This document shows, piece after piece, positions 51,272 to 60,017 of a stretch of 64,000 bases of DNA. This DNA comes from Streptosporangiaceae bacterium (GTDB lineage: Bacteria; Actinomycetota; Actinomycetes; Streptosporangiales; Streptosporangiaceae). The number at the start of each line of letters is the position of its first letter. The first letter of the stretch is position 1. The position numbers were made by a program, and so were the translations under genes. The DNA lies in assembly GCA_025964715.1 (NCBI GenBank), contig JAOPYH010000342.1, forward strand, positions 1 to 64,000, read 5' to 3'. The notes below the pieces were generated by a model that worked only from the letters and a program-made list of their open reading frames with translations, searched no databases and was not told the origin of the DNA.

Positions 51272-52729
51272 TCAGGCCTTCCGCGCCAGGAAGTCGTGCG
51301 GGTCGGGCCGCCTGGTGGCGTGACGGTAGGCGAACGTGAAGCCCGGCCAGTTGGTCACCTGCTTGCCGTCCGCGGTCCGGTACCAGCTAGTGCAGCCGGC
51401 CTCCCACACGGTGGCGCGCATCCGCCTGCGCACGTCCCGATTGAACGCGCGCTGTACGCCCGGCCGGACGTCGATCCAGGACAGCCGGTGCCTGCGGATG
51501 GCCTCGACGCAGCGGCGGATGTAGCGGATCTGGGACTCCAGCATGTAGATGATCGAGCTGTGGCTGAGGTTGGTGTTCGGCCCGTAGAGCAGGAACAGGT
51601 TCGGGAAGCCGCTCACGGTGATGCCCAGGTAGGCCTCGGCGCCGTCCCGCCAGGCCGCGTCGAGGTCCTGACCACCGCGCCCGGTGATCCGCATCGGGGC
51701 GAGGAAGTCCCCGGCCTGAAACCCGGTGCCGTAGATGATCACGTCGACGCGCCGCTCGGTACCGTCACGGGTCACCACCCCGGCCGGTGTGATCCGCTCG
51801 ATCGGATCGGTGACCAGTTCGACGCTGCTGCGGGCCAGCGCGGGGTAGTAGTCCCCCGACAGCAGGATCCGCTTGCAGCCCATCGGATAGTCCGGCAGCA
51901 GCGCTCGGCGCAGGCCGGGATCGGCGACCTGCCCGGCGAGGCGACGCCGGAACGCCTTGGCCGGCTGTTGGAACAGCCGGGGGTAGCGCACGAAGGCGAG
52001 CGCACGGGACTCCAGGCGCACGTAGGTCTTCGCGCGGCTCAGGGTCCGCAGTGCCGGGACCCGCCGAAGCGCGAGCTTCTCCCATGCCGTGTACGGCCGG
52101 TCAGGCTTGTCCAGGACGTACGGCGCCGAGCGCTGGAAGACGTGGAGTTGTTCGGCGACCTCCGCGACCGGGGGCACGAACTGGATCGCGCTGGCACCCG
52201 TCCCGACCACGGCCACGCGTTTTCCGGTCAGGTCGCAGTCGTGGTCCCAATGAGCGGAGTGGAAGCTCGTCCCGGCGAAGCTGTCCCGGCCGTCGATACG
52301 CGGCGTCGCGGGGCGGCTCAGCTGGCCGCAGGCCGAGATCAGGACGCGGGAGGCCAGTTCCCCTGCCGTGGTGCGGATCCGCCACAGGCCGGTCTCCTCC
52401 TCGAAGGCCGCTCCGCGGACCTCGGTGCCGAACCGGATGTGGGGCGTGACGCCGTAGCGCTCAGCGCAGTCCCGGACATAGCCGAGGATCTCTTCCTGTA
52501 CCGGATACCTGCGGCTCCAGTCGGTCTTGGGCGCGAAGGAATAGGAGTAGAGGTGCGAGGGAACGTCGCAGGCCGCACCCGGATAGGTGTTGTCGCGCCA
52601 GGTGCCGCCGACCTCGAGGGCCTTCTCCAGGACCACGAGATCGCGGACGCCCGCCTGTTTCAGCCGGATCGCCATGCCCACGCCGGCGAACCCGGCCCCG
52701 ATGATCACAACGCTGTGCGGAGAGTTCAT
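51272..52729 (-). CDS. Flavin-containing monooxygenase, Baeyer-Villiger type
   Basis: A 485-residue FAD/NADPH enzyme. FAD-binding GAGFAGVGMA is at 11-20 and the NADPH-binding GTGASA at 176-181. The BVMO fingerprint F-x-G-x-x-x-H-x-x-x-W is met exactly by FAGTSFHSAHW at 151-161. The C-terminus (SWYRTADGKQVTNWPGFTF) is typical of the CzcO/BVMO group. It should insert oxygen next to a ketone. It is followed on the same strand by an SDR gene and preceded by a lipid-kinase gene. Confidence 0.92.
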   Translation of the reverse strand: MNSPHSVVIIGAGFAGVGMAIRLKQAGVRDLVVLEKALEVGGTWRDNTYPGAACDVPSHLYSYSFAPKTDWSRRYPVQEEILGYVRDCAERYGVTPHIRFGTEVRGAAFEEETGLWRIRTTAGELASRVLISACGQLSRPATPRIDGRDSFAGTSFHSAHWDHDCDLTGKRVAVVGTGASAIQFVPPVAEVAEQLHVFQRSAPYVLDKPDRPYTAWEKLALRRVPALRTLSRAKTYVRLESRALAFVRYPRLFQQPAKAFRRRLAGQVADPGLRRALLPDYPMGCKRILLSGDYYPALARSSVELVTDPIERITPAGVVTRDGTERRVDVIIYGTGFQAGDFLAPMRITGRGGQDLDAAWRDGAEAYLGITVSGFPNLFLLYGPNTNLSHSSIIYMLESQIRYIRRCVEAIRRHRLSWIDVRPGVQRAFNRDVRRRMRATVWEAGCTSWYRTADGKQVTNWPGFTFAYRHATRRPDPHDFLARKA

Positions 52730-52755
52730 CTGCCGTCCCGAATCCCGGTCGCGCG

Positions 52756-53715
52756 TCAGTTGTCCTCGAAGCCCCGGGGGACGATGACCCGCAGGGCGTT
52801 CGGCACGAGTGTGACCCGTACCGGCGTCTCGCCGCGAATCTCCCCGTCGACGTCCACCGGCAACGGCGGATCCGTGCGGATGAACACCTCATCACCGGTG
52901 TTGATGAACTCGTCCTCGCGCAGGCTGCGGCGGTGACCGGTGAGCACATGGCGCAGGGTCGCGGCAGCCAGCTTGAGCCGTGCCTCGTCACCGAGCCGGT
53001 AGACCGTCAGCAGCCGGTCGTCAGGGCCGGCGTCCGCGGCGATCGGCCGGCCACTGTGATGACTGCCGTTGGCGATGTTGAGCTGGTGGGTGGTGAGGTC
53101 GTGCGTTCGGCCGCCGAGATGGACGGTGGCCTTGAACGGCGGGTGGGAGGGCATCAACCGGGCCGCGGTCAGCGCGTAGGCGCCGCGCCCGAGAACCCGC
53201 TTGAGGCCATGCGGGACGTGGCCGGCCACCTCCACTGACAGCCCAAGGCTGATCATGTTGGCGAAGACCTCCCCCGCCTTGTCCTGCGGGTCCGAACTCC
53301 TGTGCACGCGGCCGACGTCGACATCGGCGATCTTGCCGTCGCGCAGCACCGCCACCGCGCGGGACAGTTTTACCGGTAGTTCGAGGCCGCGGGCGAAGTT
53401 GTTGGTGGTGCCGAGCGGGAGGAGACCGAGCGCGACGTCGCGCTCCGCGAGATGGCCGACCGCCTCTTTGACCGTGCCGTCACCGCCGCCGACCACGATG
53501 AGGTCGGGGGCCAGGTCCAGGGCCTCCCCGAAGATCTCCGGGAGCCGTTCCGGGTCGGCGACGGGGAAGACACGGGCGAAGGTGAGGCCCGCCTGGTCCA
53601 GCAGCCGCACTGCCTGGTCGAAGTGGCGGCGACCGCGCCGCGAGCGCACATTCACGATGAGGACCGCAGGGCCTCCCTGGCGGATCGCGGTCTCTAGCTG
53701 GTCCTTGGTCCGCAT
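52756..53715 (-). CDS. Diacylglycerol kinase/YegS-like lipid kinase
   Basis: A 319-residue lipid kinase. The nucleotide-binding motif VVGGGDGTVKEAV is at 74-86 and PLGTTNNFARGLELP near 100-114, both diagnostic for the DAGK catalytic family. The C-terminal beta domain contains PLPVDVDGEIRG. I use the ATG at 53715 (MRTKDQLETA); an in-frame ATG at 53739 has no better ribosome-binding site. Substrate could be diacylglycerol, a sphingoid or another lipid. The gene sits between the CDF and BVMO genes, all on the minus strand. Confidence 0.9.
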   Translation of the reverse strand: MRTKDQLETAIRQGGPAVLIVNVRSRRGRRHFDQAVRLLDQAGLTFARVFPVADPERLPEIFGEALDLAPDLIVVGGGDGTVKEAVGHLAERDVALGLLPLGTTNNFARGLELPVKLSRAVAVLRDGKIADVDVGRVHRSSDPQDKAGEVFANMISLGLSVEVAGHVPHGLKRVLGRGAYALTAARLMPSHPPFKATVHLGGRTHDLTTHQLNIANGSHHSGRPIAADAGPDDRLLTVYRLGDEARLKLAAATLRHVLTGHRRSLREDEFINTGDEVFIRTDPPLPVDVDGEIRGETPVRVTLVPNALRVIVPRGFEDN

Positions 53716-53822
53716 CGGACTGGTCCGGTCCTTCCACATGCGTACGGGCGGTGTGTCCGGGGGTCCGGACCCGAGGTGCGGGATGTAGCTTGCCAGGCGG
53801 CCGGGGAGGCGGTCATCACGGG

Positions 53823-54824
53823 TCAGTGTCCGCAGTTGCCATCGCCACGCCGCGGGTGCGGGTGCGGCGGGTCGGCCTCGGCGACGTGCCGTGGTCCGTG
53901 CGAGTCCTCGCAATGCGAGGGGTCGCGCGCGGACCGCTCCGTCGCGTGGTCGACCTCGAGTGTCGCGTGCGTGATCCCGTAGGTCTCGTTGAGCACGCTC
54001 TTGAGGTCACGGCCCACGGCATGGCAGTCGCCGCCCGGGTCCACCAGCACGTGGGCGGACATCGCGGTGTAGCCGGAGCCGACCTCCCACACGTGCAGAT
54101 CGTGCACCTCTTCGACGCAGGGCCGCTGGGCCAGCCGGGCGCCGATCTCGCTCGGATCGATGCCGGCCGGAGCGGCCTCCATCAGGACCCGAGCGGCGTC
54201 CCTGAGCAGGCCGTAGCCGGCCTTGAGCATGAGCGCGGCCACCACCAGGGAGGCGAGCGCGTCCGCCCGGCCGAATCCGGTGATCCATATGACCAGGCCG
54301 GCGACGGCGGTGGCGATGAAGGCGTAGAGATCGTTCAGGATGTGCTGGAAGGCGCCCTCCACGTTGAGGTTCGCACGGTCGGCACGGCTCAGCAGCCAGG
54401 TGGCGAGCAGGTTGACGGCGATGCCCGCCAGTGCCGTGGCCAGGACGAGCGGCCCGGCGACCTCCGGGGGACGGATGAGCCGCCGGAAGGATTCGAAGAC
54501 GAAGTAGCCGGCCAGAAGGATCAGCGTCAGCCCGTTGATCTGCGCGGAGAGGATCTCGGCGCGCTTCAGCCCGTAGGTGTAACCGCCGCGTGGCGGACGC
54601 GCCGCCACGCGCATCGCGACAAGGGCCAGCGCGATGGAGAACGCGTCGGTGAGCATGTGTCCGGCGTCGGTGATCAGCGCCAGTGAGCGCGCCATCAGCC
54701 CGACGACCACCTCGACGGCCATGAACGCCAGAAGCAGCGCCAGCGCGCCCCAGAGGTGACGGCGGTCGGCGTTCACCGACACGGCGTGGCCGTGCCCGTG
54801 CCCGTGTTCAGCGCCGCGGCTCAT
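53823..54824 (-). CDS. Cation diffusion facilitator (CzcD/ZitB-like) with His/Cys-rich tail
   Basis: A 333-residue divalent-cation/proton antiporter for efflux of Zn or similar metals. The N-terminus has a histidine run (AEHGHGHGH). TM2 carries HxxxD (DAGHMLTD, 53-60) and TM5 a second HxxxD (QHILNDLYAF). The C-terminal domain EVHDLHVWEVGSGYTAMSAH is classical. Unusually, the last 35 residues form a His/Cys/Asp-rich tail (DPSHCEDSHGPRH, then PPHPHPRRGDGNCGH), a probable extra metal sensor. The start overlaps the ArsR-type gene by 17 bases, so the regulator and pump are one operon. Confidence 0.93.
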   Translation of the reverse strand: MSRGAEHGHGHGHAVSVNADRRHLWGALALLLAFMAVEVVVGLMARSLALITDAGHMLTDAFSIALALVAMRVAARPPRGGYTYGLKRAEILSAQINGLTLILLAGYFVFESFRRLIRPPEVAGPLVLATALAGIAVNLLATWLLSRADRANLNVEGAFQHILNDLYAFIATAVAGLVIWITGFGRADALASLVVAALMLKAGYGLLRDAARVLMEAAPAGIDPSEIGARLAQRPCVEEVHDLHVWEVGSGYTAMSAHVLVDPGGDCHAVGRDLKSVLNETYGITHATLEVDHATERSARDPSHCEDSHGPRHVAEADPPHPHPRRGDGNCGH

Positions 54825-55206
54825 CGGTCTCACCCTTGTGGCCGATGTGGACCAGTGCCAGGTCGAGGAGCATCCGCACGTGGGAGTCGTCGAGGCGGTA
54901 GTAGGCCATCCGGCCGGACCTGCGCACCCGCACGACGCGGTGCGCGCGCAGCAGCCGCAGCGCGTGTGAGACGGCCGACTCGCTGTGCCCGCACGCGGCG
55001 GCGATGTCGCACACGCACATCTCACCGCCCTCCAGCAGTGCGGTGATCACCCGGAGCCGGCCCGCGTCGGCGAGCAGCCCGAACACCTGAGCGAGCTCCT
55101 CGACCGCCTCGGCCTCCGGCATGGCCGCGGCTACCATCGTGACGCGCGCCCGGTCGACGACCCGCACAGCACACTGATCCAGGGGCTTATATGAAGCAAC
55201 GCTCAT
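54808..55206 (-). CDS. ArsR/SmtB-family metal-sensing repressor of the CDF operon
   Basis: A 132-residue winged-helix repressor. The recognition region is CDIAAACGHSESAVSHALRL near 66-85, and the wing VRVRRSGRMAYYRL. Metal ligands are likely: C64-x-C66-D67 ahead of the recognition helix, and the alpha-5 set D107-x-H109 with H120 and H123 (DSHVRMLLDLALVHIGH), the SmtB/CzrA/KmtR zinc or nickel/cobalt site. Start at ATG 55206; the first 25 residues are a family-typical variable arm. It should repress itself and the efflux pump until metal binds. Confidence 0.92.
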   Translation of the reverse strand: MSVASYKPLDQCAVRVVDRARVTMVAAAMPEAEAVEELAQVFGLLADAGRLRVITALLEGGEMCVCDIAAACGHSESAVSHALRLLRAHRVVRVRRSGRMAYYRLDDSHVRMLLDLALVHIGHKGETDEPRR

Positions 55207-55213
55207 ACGTTCA
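55192..55213. promoter_or_regulatory. Possible operator of the ArsR/SmtB regulator
   Basis: TGAAGCAACG / CATACGTTCA (55192-55201 and 55204-55213) is an imperfect 10-2-10 inverted repeat with TGAA...TTCA ends, as in SmtB/ArsR-type operators. It overlaps the assigned start codon, which would suit autoregulation. It also raises the possibility that translation begins at a later codon. Six of ten arm positions match, so the evidence is moderate. Confidence 0.4.
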
Positions 55214-55270
55214 AATGTAGGCATTGGGTCCCAGCGCTGGCAAGCGGTGGTGCGGCGGAGGTGGTGCGGA

Positions 55271-56437
55271 TCAGCTCCGATCAAGGCCGCGTTCCGCCCA
55301 TTCCTTGAGGTCACGGCCTTCCACGGCCGCGGCCATGAGCTCGGGAAAGGCGTCGGGCGTGCAGGCGAACGACGGGACGCCCATGGCCGCGAGCGCGGCG
55401 GCGGTCTCGTGGTCGTAGGCCGGCGCACCCTCGTCGGACAGGGCCGTGAGGGCCAGGACCTGGGTGCCCGCGGTCGTCATCGCGGCGACCCGCTTCAGCA
55501 TCTCGGTGCGGATCCCGCCCTCGTAGAGGTCGCTGATCAGCACGAAGATCGTGTCAGCGGGACGGGTGATGAGTTGCCGGCAGTAGGCGAGGGCCCGGTT
55601 GATGTCGGTGCCGCCTCCGAGCTGGGTGCCGAACAGCACCTCCACCGGGTCGTGCAGCCGGCCGGTCAGGTCCACGACGGAGGTGTCGAAGACGACCAGG
55701 GAGGTACGGAGCGACGGGATCGAGGCCAGCACGGCCGCGAAGACGCCGGCGTAGACCACGGACGCGGCCATGGACCCGCTCTGATCGACGCAGAGGACGA
55801 TGTCCCGCTTGACCGCGTGCCGGCGCCGCCCGTAGCCGATCAGCCGTTCGGGGACCACAGTGCGGTGCGCGGGGAGGTAGTGCCGGAGGTTGACGCGGAT
55901 GGTGCGGTTCCAGTCCACGTCGGCGAGCCGCCGTGGCCGCTCCAGCCGCGCGGAGCGGTCCACCGCCCCGCCGATCACGGACCGGGTGGGCTCGGCGAGC
56001 CGTCTCTCCAGCTCCCGGACCACCTTGCGGACGACCGCGCGCGCCGTCTCCCTGGCCCGGTCGGGCATCACCTTGTTCAGCGACAGGATGGTGGCGGCCA
56101 GGTGCACGTCGGGCTCGACCGCCTCGAGCATCTCCGGTTCGAGCAGCAGGCGGGTCAGGTCCAGCCGCTCGATCGCGTCCTTCTGCATCACCTGCACCAC
56201 GGTGGAGGGGAAGAAGGCGCGGATGTCGCCGAGCCAGCGGGCCACCTTGGGCGCTGACGCGCCGAGTCCCGCCCCGCGGCCCCCGCTGGTCCTGCCGGTG
56301 CCCCCGCCCTGGCCGTACAGCGTCTCCAGGGCCTTGTCCATCCGGGCGTCGTCTCCGTCGAGCACGACGCCGGTGCCGCCGGCGGCCTCGTCGCCGAGCA
56401 CCAGACGCCAGCGCCGCAGCCTCTCGTCAGCGTCCAC
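55271..56437 (-). CDS. VWA-domain protein of the MoxR/SWIM operon (YehP-like)
   Basis: Last gene of the five-gene operon; 388 residues. The C-terminal von Willebrand A domain has the MIDAS motif CVDQSGSM near 213-220 and the later T/D ligands (GGGTDINRAL, VLISDLYEGG). The N-terminal half is helical with a Gly-rich linker (GQGGGTGRTSGGRGAGLG). The GTG at 56437 follows GGGAGG; reading further upstream gives non-native sequence. Pairing of VWA with MoxR ATPases is widespread: the ATPase remodels a target recognised through the VWA metal site. In E. coli the corresponding gene is yehP. Confidence 0.85.
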   Translation of the reverse strand: MDADERLRRWRLVLGDEAAGGTGVVLDGDDARMDKALETLYGQGGGTGRTSGGRGAGLGASAPKVARWLGDIRAFFPSTVVQVMQKDAIERLDLTRLLLEPEMLEAVEPDVHLAATILSLNKVMPDRARETARAVVRKVVRELERRLAEPTRSVIGGAVDRSARLERPRRLADVDWNRTIRVNLRHYLPAHRTVVPERLIGYGRRRHAVKRDIVLCVDQSGSMAASVVYAGVFAAVLASIPSLRTSLVVFDTSVVDLTGRLHDPVEVLFGTQLGGGTDINRALAYCRQLITRPADTIFVLISDLYEGGIRTEMLKRVAAMTTAGTQVLALTALSDEGAPAYDHETAAALAAMGVPSFACTPDAFPELMAAAVEGRDLKEWAERGLDRS

Positions 56438-56498
56438 ATGTCCTCCCGCGAACCCATCGTGATCTTGGAGCCGTTGGCGTGACACCGCGCCGCCGCGA

Positions 56499-58868
56499 TC
56501 ACGGGGGAGAGGCGGGGTGGCCGAGGATCTGGGCGACGGTGCGGCCGGCCAGGTCGGCGCGTACGAGATCGAGGTCCGGCTCGTGCTCGGGAGCACGCGA
56601 GGGCGGGCCGTCCAGGTGCGCCGCCCGTTCGCCGATGGACCGTCGCTCCGGGGCCTCGAATCCTGAGAAGGTCCGGCGCAGCAGGGGGAGCACGTCGGTG
56701 AACGACGCCTCCGGCAGGCCTGAGATCCAGCCGTCCACGAGGCGCAGCAGCGCGTCGTCGTGCACCAGGACCAGGCCGCCGCCGGCCAGGAACCCCTCGA
56801 TCCACGCCGCCGCCCTGGCGGGGGGCTGGCCCACCGAAACCGCCCGGGCCATGCGGTCGGCGACGTTGCCGAGCGGCCGGTCGGGGGCGCCGGGGCCCCC
56901 CGGCGGGACGTGCTCGTGGACGCGGTCGCTGAGCAGGCCGGCCTCGAGCAGCAGCCGGGTGAGGCGGCCCTCGATGAGGCCGTGCAGCTCCGGCCGGTCG
57001 ATCAGTCCGGCCAGGGTCCGGCGCCAGCGTGCGAGGTGGTCGCCGTCGTCGAGCAGGGCGAGCGCCTCGTGCACCTCGTCGATGCGCTCGAGGAGTCCGC
57101 GGGCCGCGTCGTCGTCGAGGCCGGACACCGCCGGGGGCAGACCGATACAGATCCGCACGACCAGTCCGTTGACGACGGTCCGGAGCGGGCCGGTGGCGGT
57201 GCCCCGCACGTCCCCGTAGCGCAGCGTGCGGACCAGCGACGGCAGCGCCGCGAGCAGGTGCGCCACGTCGGTGTCGGCAGCGGCACGGTCGGACAGCTCG
57301 CGCATGAGGGTGGGGAGTGCGTCACCGAGGTCGGCCAGCAGGGACCGCTCGGCCAGCGAGGTGAGGTCGGGGAGCGCCTCGGCATCCGTGGCGAGGGCGC
57401 GGACCTTCGCCGTCGCCGCCTCGTGCACCGTGGTGCCCCACGCGCTCGCCTGGATGAGCTCGACGTCCAGGCGCGGCCGCCACAGCAGCGTCCAGGTCTC
57501 GCGGAAGGTGCCCTTGCCACGGCCGGAGTGGGAGGGCGTCCCCCATGCCAGGTCCAGCAGCCGCAGCCGGTGCAGCAGCCGGCTGCGGTCCAGGTCCGTC
57601 GGTTTGCGCAGGTCGAGTTCGTGCTCCTTCTCCAGCGCCGACGGTTTCAGCCGCAGCCGGCGCTGCTCCGCCCGCAGATCGTGCTGCAGCGGCACCATGG
57701 GTGTGCTGTCCGGGACGGTGCCCAGCCGTTCCCCGACGACCATCCGGCGCTGGATCAGCTCCAGGGGGGGCTCGGCCCCCTCACACAGCACCGCCCGGGT
57801 GGCCTCGGTGACCTCGTCGAGCCCGGCCAGCGGCCGTCCGCGCAGCGCGGCCAGCGTGCCCGCCAGGCGTACGGCCTCGATCACGTGCGCGGAGGAGACC
57901 GCGAGGTCCTCCTCGCGCAGGACCCGCGCCGCCGCGGTCAGCCAGCGCTCGATCGGCCGGTCCGGTGCGCTGAACAGGTGGTGGTACCACCCCGGCGAGG
58001 TGACACCCGCGCCGTAGCCGGTGCGGCCGGCCAGGCGCCCGTGCGTCCACGGCACCCAGGTCAGCGCCACCTTGGCCTTCGGCAGCCCGCGCAGGGTCTC
58101 GTCGTCACGCGCGGCCGACGGTGCCCCGGGGGCCCGCGATCCGCTCAGGCCCGCCGCTATCGCCGGGACGTGCCAGGCACCGCAGACGACAGCGACCCGT
58201 TCGTAGCCCTCTCTCAGGGCGCGTCGCAGGGTCCGGCGCATGTAGGCCTCCCGCCGCTCCTCCCGGAGCGCGTGCGCATCCGGCAGGGCCGGCGTGTGCG
58301 CCCGCAGTTCGGCCATCGCCTCGGCGATCGCCTCGAACGGCGGAGGGCCCTCGCCGCGATGCTCCACGACGTCGTCCCACCAGCGCTCGGCGTCGTCATA
58401 GCCGGCGGCCTCGGCCAGCCGTCCCAGCGGATCGAGCCGCACGTCCGGCGGGCCGGAACAGTCCTCACCGGTCCGGCCGCCGGGAGCGTGTCCCGGATCC
58501 CGGAGGACATCGGCTTCGGTGGCGAGCTGGTGGGCGGCCGGGAGGTCGCAGAACCGCACGGGCACGCCGGACGAGACCGCATGGCGGATGGCCTGCCACT
58601 CGGGGCTGAACTCGGCGAACGGCCAGAACGCCGCACGCCTGTCCCGTTCACCGTCCGCGGCGACGTAGGCCAGCAACGCCACCGGCGGGACCATGCGGGG
58701 GTCCGCGGCCAGGGGCGCGATCCCGTCGGCCTCCGGAGGCCCCTCGATCAGCACCACGTCGGGTTTGAAGTCCTGCAGCGCCCGGCCGAGAGCCCGGGCC
58801 GACCCCGGCCCGTGATGGCGGATCCCGAAGATCCGCACCCGCTCGTCCTGCCGCGCGAGCTCGCTCAC
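56499..58868 (-). CDS. DUF5682 protein of the MoxR/SWIM operon (YehM-like)
   Basis: A 789-residue protein. The N-terminus FGIRHHGPGSARALGRALQD, then KPDVVLIEGPPEADGI, is the DUF5682 hallmark and resembles TraB/PrgY and ChaN-like folds, with the conserved RHHGPGS and E-G-P. The middle and C-terminal parts are long, helical and Leu/Ala-rich (LTSLAERSLLADLGDALPTL), probably repeats that build a scaffold. The GTG start overlaps the ATPase stop by GTGA. Molecular role unknown; equivalent to yehM of E. coli by content and neighbourhood. Confidence 0.85.
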   Translation of the reverse strand: MSELARQDERVRIFGIRHHGPGSARALGRALQDFKPDVVLIEGPPEADGIAPLAADPRMVPPVALLAYVAADGERDRRAAFWPFAEFSPEWQAIRHAVSSGVPVRFCDLPAAHQLATEADVLRDPGHAPGGRTGEDCSGPPDVRLDPLGRLAEAAGYDDAERWWDDVVEHRGEGPPPFEAIAEAMAELRAHTPALPDAHALREERREAYMRRTLRRALREGYERVAVVCGAWHVPAIAAGLSGSRAPGAPSAARDDETLRGLPKAKVALTWVPWTHGRLAGRTGYGAGVTSPGWYHHLFSAPDRPIERWLTAAARVLREEDLAVSSAHVIEAVRLAGTLAALRGRPLAGLDEVTEATRAVLCEGAEPPLELIQRRMVVGERLGTVPDSTPMVPLQHDLRAEQRRLRLKPSALEKEHELDLRKPTDLDRSRLLHRLRLLDLAWGTPSHSGRGKGTFRETWTLLWRPRLDVELIQASAWGTTVHEAATAKVRALATDAEALPDLTSLAERSLLADLGDALPTLMRELSDRAAADTDVAHLLAALPSLVRTLRYGDVRGTATGPLRTVVNGLVVRICIGLPPAVSGLDDDAARGLLERIDEVHEALALLDDGDHLARWRRTLAGLIDRPELHGLIEGRLTRLLLEAGLLSDRVHEHVPPGGPGAPDRPLGNVADRMARAVSVGQPPARAAAWIEGFLAGGGLVLVHDDALLRLVDGWISGLPEASFTDVLPLLRRTFSGFEAPERRSIGERAAHLDGPPSRAPEHEPDLDLVRADLAGRTVAQILGHPASPP

Positions 58869-59947
58869 GAGACCTCGCGGCAGGCACGGTAGAAGTCCCG
58901 CCAGTCGGCGCGCTCGCGTACGACGGTCTCGAGATATTCCTGCCAGACCACGCGGTCGGACACCGGGTCCTGCACCACCGCGCCGAGGATGCCTCCGGCG
59001 ACGTCGGCGGCGCGGAGCACACCGTCACCGAAGTGTGCGGCCAGTGCCCGGCCGCTGGTGATCACCGAGATGGCTTCGGCGGTGCTGAGCGTGCCGCTGG
59101 GCGACTTGAGCTTCGTGCGGCCGTCGTCGGTGCGGCCGGTCCGCAGCTCGCGGAACACGGTGACGACCCGGCGGATCTCCTCCAGGCCCGCGGTGGCATC
59201 GGGCAGCTCCAGGGTCGTGCCGATCTGGTCGACCCGGCGGGCGACGATGTCGACCTCCTCGTCGGCGGTGGCGGGCAGCGGCAGCACGACGGTGTTGAAC
59301 CGGCGGCGCAGCGCGCTGGACAGCTCGTTGACGCCGCGGTCGCGGTCGTTCGCCGTGGCGATGACGGTGAAACCCTTGCGCGCCTGCACCTCGGTGCCGA
59401 GCTCGGGCACCGGCAGGGTCTTCTCCGACAGCATCGTGATCAGCGTGTCCTGCACGTCGGAGGGCATCCGGGTGAGCTCCTCGATACGGGCGACGGCCCC
59501 GGTCCGCATAGCCCGCATCATGGGACTCGGCACCAGCGCCTCCTCGGAGGGGCCTTCGGCCAGCAGCCGCGCGTAGTTCCAGCCGTACCGGATCGCCTCC
59601 TCCGCCGTCCCCGCCGTGCCCTGGATCATGAGGGTCGAGTCGCCGCTGACCGCCGCGGCCAGGTGCTCCGACACCCAGGTCTTGGCGGTGCCGGGGACGC
59701 CGAGCAGCAGGAGCGCGCGGTCGGTGGCCAGCGTCGCGACGGCCACCTCGACGAGCCGGCGCGGACCGACGTACTTCGGGGTGATCTGGGACCCGTCCGG
59801 GAGCGTCCCGCCGAGGAGGTAGGTCGTGACGGCCCATGGGGACCGTCGCCAGCCGGGAGGGCGGGGCCGGTCGTCGTGCTCGGCCAGCAGCGCCAGCTCG
59901 TCGGCGTACTGTTGCTCGGCGTGCGGGCGGAGCACGGCCTCGGTCAT
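58865..59947 (-). CDS. MoxR-type AAA+ ATPase (YehL-like)
   Basis: A 360-residue AAA+ protein. ATG at 59947 with AAAGGAG upstream on the minus strand (59962-59956). Walker A GVPGTAKTW is at 83-91 (A-K-T in place of G-K-T, as in many MoxR proteins). The Walker B-like acidic pair is in AVARIEELTRMPSD, sensor 1 in VIATANDRDRG and the arginine finger region in SSALRRRFNTVVLPLP. It should act as a hexameric remodelling engine for the VWA, DUF5682, SWIM and DUF5691 partners. E. coli YehL is the nearest named relative. Confidence 0.9.
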   Translation of the reverse strand: MTEAVLRPHAEQQYADELALLAEHDDRPRPPGWRRSPWAVTTYLLGGTLPDGSQITPKYVGPRRLVEVAVATLATDRALLLLGVPGTAKTWVSEHLAAAVSGDSTLMIQGTAGTAEEAIRYGWNYARLLAEGPSEEALVPSPMMRAMRTGAVARIEELTRMPSDVQDTLITMLSEKTLPVPELGTEVQARKGFTVIATANDRDRGVNELSSALRRRFNTVVLPLPATADEEVDIVARRVDQIGTTLELPDATAGLEEIRRVVTVFRELRTGRTDDGRTKLKSPSGTLSTAEAISVITSGRALAAHFGDGVLRAADVAGGILGAVVQDPVSDRVVWQEYLETVVRERADWRDFYRACREVS

Positions 59948-60017
59948 CCTCAAAGCTCCTTTGGCGGGGGTCGGTGGCCGCGGGCTGGGCCCGGGACCGA
60001 TGGGGGATGCGGGAGCG

